A stretch of 64,000 bases of DNA from Colius striatus (taxonomy: Eukaryota > Chordata > Aves > Coliiformes > Coliidae): the NCBI RefSeq assembly GCF_028858725.1, contig NC_084763.1, positions 6,386,001 to 6,450,000 of the forward strand, written 5' to 3'. A program made the translations under genes and the position numbers. Numbering within the stretch: position 1 is the stretch's first letter; each line of letters opens with the position of its first letter. Of this stretch, positions 38,276 through 49,371 are shown in pieces. The notes beneath the pieces were generated by a model, which saw only the letters and a program-made list of their open reading frames with translations, ran no database searches and was not told where the DNA came from.

Positions 38276-41200
38276 ACAGTTGTTTTCAACAATTTATTTA
38301 ACCAGAACTATTATGAAGATAAGGCAAGAAAGGTACTACCTTATCTGACACAAGCTGTCAATTCCAAATCATAGAGGAGATTTTTTTTCCCCAAAAATCC
38401 TACTTTTGCAAGGTGCTCTTCTTCTGGTCTTCACTGAAATTTCTGAGGGGGAAAGAGGAAACATTTTTTTTTAAAAAATATATGTTTAAATATCAGTTAC
38501 TGGTGAAAAAGATGGGTTATGTTTTGAAATCTGAATACGTTTGGGATTTGATATTTACATCTTTTCCCAGAATCATTAAAAATGCTCTTTGAAAAATCAA
38601 GGCTTTCCCCCGAATCATGTTGAAAATGACATTTGTTCAGTAAACTTCCTTGAAAAATAACTGGCATTTTCACTCTAGCTTCAGAAATAAGTTCATTTCC
38701 AAACCAGCAAAGCCCTACATTGCGCTGAGAAATGTTGGCTTTGGATTTGTAAGCTACGTGTACAAAACCCAGAGAGGAACAAGAATGTAATACCTACTCC
38801 TAAGCTAGATATATATCTTTATAACACATTGTTTGATCACACAAAACTTCAATTAACTTAATGATTTGGTTTCACTGGGCTTTTGTTCAGGCCTTGGGAT
38901 CACGTAATGTCAGCCCTGGAGATAGTTTTATTCAGCAAGCAAAGGTCATGATGAATAATACTTACTCAGATAACTATGGCTTTTAATTATGTTTTTTTAG
39001 GGCCTGGTTCAGTCACCCTTACTCATACTGAGTGCTGTTGACTGTACAAATAGTACTGCTCTTGCAGCTGGATTAATCACTGGTGAACTAAGCCTCAAAT
39101 AAATAAGAACTCACATTTATCCAGGTATGGCAATTTTACCCCAAATATCCACGGACCTCCTGACATACTAAATTGCTCTTGATTCCTAGTAGCCTATTCA
39201 AGAACAGTATGCTTATATAATATATAATTATCATTATTGTTATGCTGTACTATGTTTTTATATTCTCATTGTAGGAATCAAGGTGGCATCAAGCACCAGC
39301 ACAACTGTGTCTGTGTTAAAACTATGCATTCACCTGAATACTTCTGCTTCTAACACATCATAACTAAGAAAATATGTGAGGGAGAGAGACTCAGTTCTGA
39401 GTTCTGACAATACAGGAAACTAAAAGTACCAATCAAACACCAGTATATAAGCCTAGTATCTTCTTTTAGCACAGAATCTCTCTCTGCAGCAAGTTTCTGG
39501 AATGAAAAAAAATCTGTAATATAGCTGAGCTCCATAAAAAGGAAAGCAAGAAACTACCTCTGTTTCCAGATATTCCTTTCCAACAAACACCTGTACTTCA
39601 ATAAAGCCAGGACAATTTAGCAGGGAACACGATCCAACAAATAGTTAGTGAAGGAAAACCAGAATTACTTGTTCACTATTACTTGTTTCTCACCATTCTT
39701 TTCCTCCCTTTTGTTCTAACTTTCTGTTCTACTCAGTAAGTCCTCATGCATAGATGTATATATATACGTCCTCCCTGACCATATGAAGCACTACATATGG
39801 TGATTAATCTGCTCTCGTGCTGACCCTGCTACCAACTGGGTTTTAAAATAAAACCAAATGAATAAAACTGGCTTAGAATTATCCCCAAAGAAGATGCAAC
39901 AAAGCTCCACTGCCAGTGAAAAAGGAAACAAACAGACACTTTGGTGTCTAAAGCTGGAATCTAAAAGTAGCTGGTGTGCAGAGGTACCATTTCACATTGC
40001 TCAGGGCTTGACTCTTCTGGGTTGGATCACGTGAAATTCCCATGGATGTGGTCAAAAGCTGTGTCTGCTTTTTGTTACTCAAAATTAGCAGTTACTTAGA
40101 GTCATGGTAGCAGCCACAGCTATGGGAGCAGAGTTACTGATAGATGTAACAGCGACTGAAGCAAGCTCATGGGCTGTATCGTGGATTTCCATTCTCTTTA
40201 CAGGAGAAACCTGCTGCCACCTCACTGAAACCTGAGGGTTTAGAGAGTTGGGTCCAGGCTAAACTCTGTACATCAAGTAATCTCTGTGCACTCTGCTGTG
40301 CCTTAAATTCCTCTTTAAGGCACAGGAACACGGACTGACTTCTCTCTGAGAGGGGAATACATTCACCTCAACGGTTATTGTGACCTAAGGAAACACCTTC
40401 CCTAACACAGAAAAGCTCTTTGCATGTCGTTTCTGGGATCACTACTCCCTCAACATGTTTTCATTTTGTTTGTATTCTGGACAAGATTTGCCTTTTGGGT
40501 GTGTTTGTTTGTTTTTTAAACATTTAACTCTTTAGCAGATTTTTAATAGTAGCTCCACTTAAAAGCTTATGTAACAAACTCTGAGCAAATGCCTCTTTCT
40601 ATCATGCTTTTTAAGAAAAGCAGCAAAACATTCTGAGAGTGGCACTGCCTGCTCACGAGGTTTGTATTCAAACTGATATTAGTAGAAGACACAAACCATT
40701 TTGTACCAGTTTTGCTGTAACAACTGGTAGGCGTTTGTGAGAACTGCCAATAATAAACCTTTAGGAGCTGAAGGTGCCTATTTCAGACAGTAACATGATT
40801 CTCTTGCTTCTGTTGATGCAATTCTGAAAAAAACCCCAACCCAACAGCATGTCACTGGTGAAACTAAGGTAATAAAGAGAGAGATTCCAACCTTGAGCTG
40901 AAGCACAGGCATAGGCTCCCCAGATCACAGTGGGTATTATGGATCATGTGCTGCAAAGCAAGCGAAACTTCCAACCACAGTTGTTAAATATATCTCATTC
41001 AAAAGATTAAACTCTCCTCCTAAGTGGATCTTTATTTAAAAGAAGACAAGATTTGCCTAAATCTTCTCAGATTTATTCTGTATGTGGAGCATTTCTCCTC
41101 CAGGAGGCTATTAACATCAGCTTCGTGTTCTCTTGCTCTCCTTGCCTTTCAATATGAAGAGGCTTTTCTGCCACGCAGGGCATTATAGGCAAATAACTGC

Positions 41201-42770
41201 TCTCAAGCATGTCCAATGTCTGTGTACAAAAGAATTACACAAGGTGGAAATAACACTATGCTTTTCACATCAAGGAAAGAAAAAAGGGGCTCTGTAAGCT
41301 AAGCACACAGGGAAAGGGTACCTTTTGGATCAACAGGTCAAATGAATGTTTCTCACAATGTCTGGTTCCTCTACTTTCTGAAAACAGCACTATTGCAATG
41401 CTTACTTGAGTGACCTGCCTGTTAAGATCAACAAGAAAAACTGAGTGCAGAGGTAGCCCAGTAACATGGGACACTTAAAAATCTCAGTTTATTTTTGCTC
41501 TTTGTCAATCTTTTTCAGCATAGGTGTTTTGGGTTCTTTTTTTCCCAGAGAGCATACACACAGAGCATGCATTTATTTTGTTTTGTTTTCAGTTTAAAAA
41601 ATAGGAATCTCAAGAATTTAATCCTTTCAGACCTTCATTCAGTCATTTCTACCAAGCCACAGGGAAGAAAACAACATTACAAATACACCAAATTAGCCAC
41701 AAGTGAGTTCACGTGTTCCTAACAAATTAAATACATTGATATTGATAATGAAATGAGAATTCCTATTGCAAATCTTTCTCACTTAAGCTCGCATTTTGGT
41801 TTTAGAATCTTCAGCTGGACTAATCACATCTAAGATGAATGAAACCACTTCTTATAAGGCTAAACAAATGGAACTATACCACAAATGATATTTCAGGCTA
41901 TGCAACCACCCGCTCAAACAAGAAAGATGAAACCTTGTGAATCTTTCTTTGCGTGCTCGCACAGCAGCAGTCGTAATATAGCTCTGGACCAGCATCTCCT
42001 GCCTCCTCTCCACCTCACAGGCTTTCTATGAGCCAACTCTGCAGGCTGGTGGACGAAAAAGAGGTATGATTTTACCATGTCTTCGACAAATAACACTGTG
42101 TCTGAGTTGTTTATGAGGAATGCATTTTGTGGAAGTCAGAGACCTGCCCCCATGTTGCTGTTTTACAGACCTCAAAAGAGTGGGCATCATCTTCCCAGGA
42201 CCCAAACCACCCGACCTCAGACCAAGTAGAAAGCCTTAGTCTGTGGAGCTGTGCAAAGTAAATCACCTCTGGAAAATCTCTGGCACAGGCACGCTCCCCA
42301 CCTCACACCACCCAACCTTGGGATAGGCATATAGACCTAAATCTACTGCATGGATAGGGCAAACACTATTCAGAAAGGGTTTGCAATCATCCTTTTTACA
42401 CCAACAACCCTGGCAACATCATCTCACAGGTAAAGAGGAGCTCCATCCAGCAGATGGGGAGATCGGACAAACCCTCCATTCCACCTTGGCGGAAAGAGAC
42501 CAACAAAAGTCTATGGTGGCTCCAGAAAGAAAACCTCTGTATTAAAAGCTAAATAGCACAGAGCTACAATAATACATACGATCTCAACAGGGAAATACAG
42601 TGTAAACGGTTTGTTAAAGTTCAGCTTCAGTAATAACAACATATATACTGCTTCAATTCTCAATCCTGCCAAAAATTCCCATCAATAACGAAAAAAACCC
42701 ATCCAAACTGTATTCAGATACAAAAAAAATCTACTTAGACTACAACAAATGCGGTTGAATGGGAGGGTCT

Positions 42771-42776
42771 TTTATT
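42771..42776 (-). terminator. Poly(A) signal of TMEM158
   Basis: AATAAA on the minus strand (TTTATT on plus), with a GU-rich element 10-25 nt further on. It is the first canonical signal I found after the TMEM158 stop codon. Confidence 0.7.
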
Positions 42777-42799
42777 TCCTGCGTTGATGGGGGGAGTGT

Positions 42800-42830
42800 C
42801 TTTTTCTTTTTTTTTTCTTTCTTCTTTTTT
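42800..42830 (+). repeat. Polypyrimidine tract (A/G-rich in the TMEM158 transcript)
   Basis: This run is T-rich with scattered C on the plus strand. In the TMEM158 mRNA it would appear as an A-rich purine tract about 25 nt before the poly(A) signal. An oligo-dT primer could anneal here and mis-prime. Confidence 0.75.
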
Positions 42831-42940
42831 ACCAAAAGCTTCGTTTAAAACGAGTATTAAAGGTACAAAACGAGCACACAGAATTTGGTCGCCAGGGGAG
42901 GGAGAGGGGCGGATGGCGCGGCAGCGCTGCTCTGCCCTCA

Positions 42941-43050
42941 CGGCGGGCCTGGCCCTCAGGCGGCCCAACGCGCCTCAGGGCGGGCCGGGCCCTCAGGAGG
43001 CCCCGCGCGCCTCAGGGCGGGCCGAGCCCTCAGGCGGCCCCAGAGCCGCC
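42941..43050. repeat. Three tandem copies of a 37-bp GC-rich unit in the TMEM158 3' UTR
   Basis: Units at 42941-42977, 42978-43014 and 43015-43050 share the pattern GGGCGGGCC, then GGCCCTCAGG, then CGGCCC, with most differences in the last third. Units 1 and 2 are each 37 bp and end in GCGCCTCA. Unit 3 is 36 bp and diverges at its end (AGAGCCGCC). The repeat lies wholly in the predicted 3' UTR. Confidence 0.85.
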
Positions 43051-43193
43051 CGGGCCGGCAGCGTCTCGCCGCGCACTTGTGACACGCTTTAAAACACGAA
43101 AAACACGACAGTCTGTCCCGGCGGGAGTCGGCTGCCTCGCGTCCTTCCACACCACACGACGAAGGAGGAGGTTGGAGTTCACCTAGAGAGAGA

Positions 43194-44150
43194 CTACTTG
43201 GCGGCGGCGGTGGTGGTGGCGGCGGCGGTGCTGCGGCGCTGCTCCATGCCGTTGGGCAAGAAGCCGGCGATGATGGGCACCGGCCAGATGAGGGCGGCCA
43301 CGCTCCACACGATGATGACCAGAGTCATGAAACAAGCCACCAAGGTAGACTCGATGGGTTTGCGGTTCATCCGCCAGCCCGGCTCACCCTTCAGCTCCTC
43401 CAAGCTGAAATCGAGGCAGCAGAAATTCAGCGGCTCCCCTTGCAGCCAGTACTGGCCGGGCTCCGCCGCCGGCGGGTACGAGAGTGAGGAGGAGGAGGAG
43501 GCGGCGGGGGCAGCGGGCTGGGGCGCAGGGGGGGCCTGGGGCGCGGCGGGGGCCTGGGGCGCGGCGCTCCGCAGGCGCCCGACCCTCCGTCCCCGCACCC
43601 AGCTGCAGCCCACGCAGAGCCGCAAGTCCTGCTGGGCGCCGCCGGACGCCAGCCCCAGGTGCTCGATGACTAGCGGCGGCCCCACGCGGTGGAAGGCGGC
43701 GGAGAAGAAAGCCCGCCCGTGGCTGTTGGTGGAGAAGAGCAGGAGGTCGCACTGGATACCCAGCGGGCGGCTCCAGCGTACCAGCAGCGAGCTCAGCATC
43801 TGCCGCTGCACGCTGATATTGCAGTGGGGGTCCTCGGCGGGCTGCGGTTGCCCCTGCGGCTGGGGACGCTGCTGCTGTTGCTGTTGCCCGGAGGAGGTGG
43901 GGGCAGAAGGGAAAGGCTCTTGGCTAGAGGCAGCCGGCGTGCCCGGGCTGGGAGTGCTGCCGTCCTCCTTGCTTGCTGCCCCGTCGAGGTCCATCTCGAG
44001 GCTGGCCAAGGGGTGAGAGGAGGAGTTGACAGGGGGCAAGAAGAGCTCTTGCTCCTGCTCCTCCTGCCCGCTGGCAGCCGCCGAGGGGTTCCAGCCCTGG
44101 CAGGGTGGAAGGCAGGCGGCCAGCAGTGCCGGGAGGAGCAACGGCAGCAT
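43194..44150 (-). CDS. TMEM158: TMEM158, Ras-induced senescence protein 1 (single exon)
   Basis: This is a complete 318-residue frame; the human protein is about 300. A signal peptide (residues 1-19, MLPLLLPALLAACLPPCQG) is followed by a poorly conserved Ser/Pro/Gln-rich segment with N-glycosylation site N42 and a Q6 run (89-94). The family core begins at C110-NISVQRQMLSSLLVRW (second site, N111). It continues through CDLLLFSTNSHGRAFF, HRVGPPLVIEHLGLA and LRLCVGC (C179, C182). An Ala/Pro-rich linker (195-222) follows, then LNFCCLDFSLEELKGEPGWR (C244, C245). The membrane segment is at about 268-290, followed by PVPIIAGFLPNGMEQRR and an Ala/Thr tail. I recognise the family from these conserved blocks. 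In mammals it is induced by Ras signalling during senescence and was described as a receptor for a brain-injury-derived peptide; its mechanism is unsettled. The start is chosen because it gives the signal peptide and has G at -3. There are no frameshifts or missing core residues. Confidence 0.97.
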   Translation of the reverse strand: MLPLLLPALLAACLPPCQGWNPSAAASGQEEQEQELFLPPVNSSSHPLASLEMDLDGAASKEDGSTPSPGTPAASSQEPFPSAPTSSGQQQQQQRPQPQGQPQPAEDPHCNISVQRQMLSSLLVRWSRPLGIQCDLLLFSTNSHGRAFFSAAFHRVGPPLVIEHLGLASGGAQQDLRLCVGCSWVRGRRVGRLRSAAPQAPAAPQAPPAPQPAAPAASSSSSLSYPPAAEPGQYWLQGEPLNFCCLDFSLEELKGEPGWRMNRKPIESTLVACFMTLVIIVWSVAALIWPVPIIAGFLPNGMEQRRSTAAATTTAAAK

Positions 44151-44760
44151 GGCATTGACTTAGAGCTGGAGAGGAGAGAGAGGAGGAGGATGAGGAGCGG
44201 GAGGCTGCATGGCTCTGTCGGCTGCCATCTGGGAGGAGATGCACACTGCTATCGCCGAGTGAGCGAGAGAAAGGGGAGGAGGGTGGGGGAAGGCAAAGGG
44301 GTGGGAGCGGGGCTGGGGCTGCCGCGGCGGCGACGCGAGTGAGCTGGGAGCCTCGGTGACGGCAGCGGCTCCCCCCTTCTCCGCCCCCGGCCCGCACCGG
44401 CCCAGCCCGTCAGCGCCCCGGCGGGAGGAGCCGTGCGCCTCGCTGTCCGGCCCCGCTGCCGCGCCCCGACGTGCCGGCCAGGTCCCTGGCCCTCGGCCGG
44501 GCAGCTGCTCTCCCGGGGCTGGCAGTGCTCCCCTACTCCGGGCACCCACCGCGGCCCCTCTCCCCTCCAGCGGAAAGTGCGCTCCCATGCCGCCCGCCGC
44601 CACCGCCCCGGTTCCACACACCTCACCCCAGTCCCTCCCCGAAACCTCCCAGCTCCGCCGCGGCAGTTGCTTATCCCACTCCTCGGGGTGAGGGAAAGAG
44701 CCCGGCTGCATGCTCCCGCCACTCCTTTGGGCAGGGGTTGGGGGGAGCAAGTGGGGAAAA
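44151..44760 (-). other. TMEM158: TMEM158 5' leader with long upstream open reading frame
   Basis: The DNA between the TATA-like element and the start codon is GC-rich with no intron evident. A frame opened by ATGs at 44765-44763 and 44711-44709 stays open to a TAA at 44162-44160, nine bases before the TMEM158 ATG. From the second ATG it would be 183 codons. Its predicted product is Pro/Gly/Ala/Arg-rich and has no recognisable domain, so it may only reflect low stop-codon frequency in GC-rich DNA. The leader boundary depends on the TATA placement and is approximate. Confidence 0.5.
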
Positions 44761-44785
44761 AACATCCAGGAACCTTCGTTTCGAC

Positions 44786-44791
44786 TTTATA
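44786..44791 (-). promoter_or_regulatory. TATA-like element of TMEM158
   Basis: TATAAA on the minus strand (context CTATAAAGTCG) lies about 640 bp upstream of the TMEM158 ATG at the upstream edge of the CpG island. Transcription would start near 44757-44763 if it is used. A CRE-like GACGTC lies further upstream at about 44893. No transcript data support this. Confidence 0.4.
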
Positions 44792-47700
44792 GAAGGGGAT
44801 AGGGATGAGGGAGGCGCGGAGGGTTGCAGCGGTGCCCTTCCAGCGGTGCCTTGTAAATCCGGACTCTGCCTCAGAAGCTGCTCCCGCAGACGGACGTCCA
44901 CAGCCCGGCCTGAAGCGCGAGGCATCTCATAGAGGAGCACAAACGATCCCGATAGCAAAGATTTTAACGTGGCAGCCTATTACAAGAAGCACGAAACTAC
45001 CAAGTATGGTATCTGTGAGACTTGGCTGCGTTTTTAAAAAGGCTGCTTTGTAAACATGATCGTTTGTAATCAGGCTTATTCATGACCCTGTGCTAGTTAT
45101 ACTATAACTCAGTTCAGGCTGAGGCTTGCTGTGTTGCTGCAGTTTGACACTTGGAGCCTAGGGGAGAGACTGAACTAGATGACACAAGTGATAAACATTG
45201 TTTAGCCTTTATGTTGGGCAGAGGGTGGGATAGAGTTACATTTTCCTGGCAAGCATCCAGAATCGAGGCTCTGCTTTGGCTTTACAGCCCTTTATTTTCG
45301 TTTTGACAAATAGAAATGTAAAATAGAAATAGATACAAATATGAAAACTAGGCTTTCTCAAGTATATATATGGGACAGCTTATGTAAACTATGGAACTCT
45401 GTAAGTTACTCCCATGGATTGGCATTGGTCCTGTGTCAGACATGGTCCCACATCGAAGTGACACATGGACACATTCTCACTCGGAGAATGAGCTACTTGT
45501 AATATCATTCTCAAGTCTTTCAGATGAGCGAGGATAGTGAATGAGGGTAGAGAGCAAACTTTGTATTTACTGGAATTCAACATGAATGAAGGTGGCAAAT
45601 CGGTTTTCTTTCAAAAGCCATGCCTCAATACATCATCACAAATCCCAGGGTTACTTGCCTTCTATTCCCAAGAGACCAGAGCACCAAAATGGATTTGTGT
45701 TCAGTCCTGGATTAGCCCAAAGGATATTTCTGCATAGCAGATGTCTACAGTTTGGCTGGATTTTTAGTTCAGCATATTTCAGAGAAGCATGCTTGATGAA
45801 GTGTTCAAAGCAAGCTGTCTGGTTCCAGTTCTGGTTTTGTTGCTCAGTGGGTTAATGCAGTGTTCATACAGTGCAATTTCAGTGTTCCTTATACTCTGTT
45901 CTCTGATACTTTTTATTGTTCCTTGACTGTGCCTCTCCACGCATCTCCTGATGTCCTTTGTCATATCCATAGTCCCACACATTTTTGTGGCTCTGTGTTT
46001 TTCAGTTGTAGTATCTCTATAGTCCAAAAATCAGATTAAGAGAAGGTTAGTGTGTAGCAAATAATGGCAAAGCTGCATGACCACTCGTGCACAAATTATA
46101 TTGGGATTTTGGCACAAAGGACTGGGAATGAGACTGAGGCTCATAAATAAGATTTAGCGCCTGAACACTGTTGCAGTATGTGGGTGGCAAATGTTCTCAG
46201 GCAGAGCTTCAGTTCTTTTGGTCTCAACTCCCAGCACCCAGCTGAATGCATTTAGGGTAGTTGCAAAGAAGTTTGGGGAGAGAGAGTTGAGCTAAACTTT
46301 TTCCTGCACGAAAAGATAACTTGCTACAGGAAGGTTAAATGCATCTAGCATCTTTTAGACTACCATAGCAAAGAACTACAAGAGGGCAGTTTATTTCAGG
46401 CTGGAAGTAAATGGATGTGTCACATCTCTTCCTTTTCATCACAAGTGTGTTGTAGAAGCAGAAAGTATGTTAGATCATTGGTTGAGAGCCACTGTCCAGT
46501 AGGGCACTTTGACAGATACTTCATTTATATGACTGGTCAGATATAATTACTCTCTGCATGGGTTTAGTCATTCAAAGATGCTGCAGCACACTTGAAAGCT
46601 CTTTATAAGTAGTATTATTATATAGCTTTGTTCTGTGGTTTTCTGCCATAAATCTCAAAGAACAGCATTATGGCAGGGGAGGCTGAAGCATAAAGAAATC
46701 TGGGGCCAATCAAAGGTGACCTGTAAGTCACAGGCAGATCAGGATGTAGGTTTTGCAGGTTTGATTCTGTAGATATAACTAGAACTATAATATGTATCAT
46801 AGGTCACAGTAGCATTTGTCAGCGTGGTAGAGGAGGTGTAAGCAGGCTATAATGATAAAATTTCAGAAGGGAATAATGAGGTATGAAGACAGGAGTTTCG
46901 TGAGACAGACTGCAGAGCTGTTGGGAGAATGAAGAGTAATGATAAAGGATAATCAGAGTCTTTCAGAGTTGTTTTAATGACATTTTAACTGATCATTTTT
47001 TATTGAAATATTGCTTGTCAAATACTTCAAGTAAGATGAAATCAAGAATAAGTGGTTCTGCCTTAAGTACCGTTAAATTGACATGTCATGAAGATGCTGA
47101 TTCAGAGCCTGAAGTCTCATTGAAGCGAGTGGAAACTGACCCTAAGCAGGTACAGATTCCAAAAGGAAATCCATAATCACATTCAAGCCAAACGCTTGTG
47201 ATCCTCAGGCAGCATTTCTCAATTCAGCAAACTGGTTGTTGATCTGCATTTTGGAAGGGGAATAAATGAGGAACTTTTCTTGATAGAGGACGTGCTTCTG
47301 AGATTATAATTTCTGAAAGGAGTTGCATATGGGAGAGAAGATGGGAAAGCAGTAAAGGGTTAGATACCCAGCTATAATATCACAGAGATCTTTTCCTGTG
47401 GAAAGATACCTCCTGTCGATTACAGGAGAAAGGATATTAGGAGCAAATAAGTATAACGATGCGTTAGCGATGTCTATAGAAGTGCCAGGTAAATAAAGAG
47501 AATTTCACAGTCAACAGCTGAAGAGAGAGGCAGGGTCAGGAGAAAGAAGTTGGTACTTGACTTATCTCAGAAAAGAGCAGTTTCAGGTCTGTGAAAGGAG
47601 TAGAATCCAGTCATCCTGGGGATTGTTCTGAGAGAAATACTTCCAGCTGAGAAAAAGTGTTTCTGTGATACAGTTTAGAAGGCTTAGTTGTCTAATGGTT

Positions 47701-48421
47701 TAGCAGCTGACGTGGGAGGATAAACTCAGAGTAATGTAAGGAAGTGAGCTGATCGTATGATGGCTGTAAAATATGCTCTTTGAAGAGTCCCTGATAATCA
47801 GTGGTTTGCTGGTTGAGGAAGGAGCTAAGGAATATTTCGTACAGCCCACCAATGTGTTGCTTTGATTGTGAGCACAGCAAGCAGAACCTTCACTCTCCTC
47901 CTTTTTACTTGGTAGTCTTGTGGATTTGTCTGAAATAGTTTGTGATGAAATTCTTAAAGGCCACTGAAGCTTCTGGAACAGATAATAGAAGCTGGTTGGA
48001 CCAAGCAACTCGCTACTGCTACATCACCTCAGAAAGATTTATCTGCAGAGATCGTGCTCTGCACAGAACAAGACAGGATTTCGTACCCTGAATATCAGAA
48101 GCCCAGACCAAGGTAACGGCCCATTGCCAAGCAGGCTGAGAACCAAGACATAATCTCTCCAGGGAAGTCAACACCCCTGTCTCAGCAAAGACACTAAGCT
48201 CATCATTTGACATGCATTTCTATCAGCAGCAGATACTGTCTCCACACCACTTTCTCAGTTATACAAACAGATGTCCCTGAAGCCATACAATGGCCCAGGT
48301 CAAAGAGAGCTAGGGCAAATGACTGCTGTTTTAACATTTTATATATACGTGCCCTTTTTCATTAAAATGCCATAAACATTTTCAGCCAAACTTTAACCTC
48401 AGTCTTTAACCTCTTATACAG

Positions 48422-48860
48422 ATCACTACACACTCCTCCAAAGAGCTGTACTGGCATAGTTGAGGGAGTGAGGGAAGGTGGGAGGGTTTGAGCAGTGAGC
48501 TCTGGTCTAGGGCTATTTCACTGCTGCATGGCAAGCTGGGCTCTACTGAAGCTTCTGCAGTCTGCAAACCACACAGCTGAGGAGTGGAGACCAATAGAAA
48601 GCAGCTGCAGTCAGGAATCCAAAGAAGTACTGAAGGAGAGTTATATATGGCAATTACTACAAAGTCTAATCCATCTGCAAATACAATTGCTAGAAATCAG
48701 GAAAACATTGTTCAGAGCATCAGGTGGCATCAGTAAGACAAAAGACCTGCAGGATGAGTGCTCTGGGAGCTTTGAGGAGTATTTAAGAGTTCATGTGCAG
48801 AACTCCACTAGATTGTGTGTTGTACTAGCATACACTGAAATGATTGCTTCAAATCTAAAG
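48422..48860 (+). other. Exon-like segment with a 111-codon frame, unknown
   Basis: A pyrimidine-rich stretch ending TTATACAG precedes position 48422, and a strong donor, TAAAG|GTAAGTG, follows 48860. Between them an ATG at 48528 opens exactly 111 codons to the donor (phase 0), starting MASWALLKLLQ; without splicing the frame ends at 48905. The product is rich in Leu/Glu/Lys and would be mostly helical. I recognise no family. An ORF this long can arise by chance in 64 kb, so this may be a noncoding-RNA exon or nothing. Confidence 0.15.
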
Positions 48861-49311
48861 GTAAGTGTGAAATATATGCAGAGAATGCTAAAGGGAATGT
48901 ATTAATAGACTTCCAGGGCTTTTCTGATGATACAGGCTGAGGCTTTTAGACAACAATCCAAAAGAAATGGGGAAAAGAAGAATCTGTGGGAATGGGTTGA
49001 GGAGAAGTAGTTCAAAGAACAAACATTGTGCCTTTTCAGCTGAAGGTCTTAGAACAAAACCAGACTGGCTTGAAGTAACCACAAAATATCAAAAGCCCTA
49101 TAATATAGGTTGGTTAGATCTAGGTGACCAGCAAAGCCTGATGAATGCAGTACTTTCATGTGTTCCATTTGTACAATGGGTTTTGACCTGAAGCAGTGTT
49201 CTGGGAAGGCTGGATTCACGTTCTTGCCTGGATTCCCGCTTGCAGGTTGAATAAGACTCTCTCACTCATGTGAGACTTCCTCCCAGCTGAAGTTCTAAAG
49301 CTTTGGCAGGA

Positions 49312-49371
49312 TTCAGCCATTTAGTATTTAGTTTATTTAATATTTATTCAGCCATTAGGTATTTAGTTTAT
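49312..49371. repeat. 35-bp tandem duplication (1.7 copies)
   Basis: TTCAGCCATTTAGTATTTAG at 49312 recurs as TTCAGCCATTAGGTATTTAG at 49347, with GTTTAT following in both. The two copies differ by a small shift inside the unit. It is a local replication-slippage product in AT-rich DNA. Confidence 0.8.

Larger units (their letters stand above)
34781..42750. other. Intergenic DNA, no gene recognised
   Basis: This AT-rich unique sequence lies between the LTR and the 3' end of TMEM158. It contains an imperfect ATT/ATC microsatellite at 38231-38275, a TA-rich run near 39755-39768 and an X-box palindrome at 37674-37686. No CR1 copy, RNA gene or credible exon was seen. Confidence 0.55.
42755..43193 (-). 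other. TMEM158: TMEM158 3' untranslated region
   Basis: Downstream of the TMEM158 stop codon (TAG, 43196-43194) the minus strand runs through GC-rich DNA. This includes the three-copy repeat at 43050-42941, then a purine-rich tract (42830-42800), then AATAAA at 42776-42771. A TTTGTTGT-type GU-rich stretch follows just after, as expected downstream of a cleavage site. The predicted 3' UTR of about 440 nt is similar in scale to that of the human gene. The exact cleavage position is estimated. Confidence 0.7.
42885..44930. promoter_or_regulatory. CpG island spanning the whole TMEM158 gene
   Basis: CpG density rises abruptly near 42885 and stays high through the 3' UTR, the coding exon and the 5' leader, falling away by about 44930. 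An island that covers an entire single-exon gene, including its 3' UTR, is typical of compact GC-rich avian genes. Such islands are often lost from short-read assemblies. Confidence 0.85.

Noticed and set aside
43198..44016. 272-codon plus-strand open frame antisense to TMEM158
   Set aside because: It is the complement of a very GC-rich coding exon with few stop codons. The product is Ala/Gly/Arg/Glu low complexity and the sense frame is clearly the gene.
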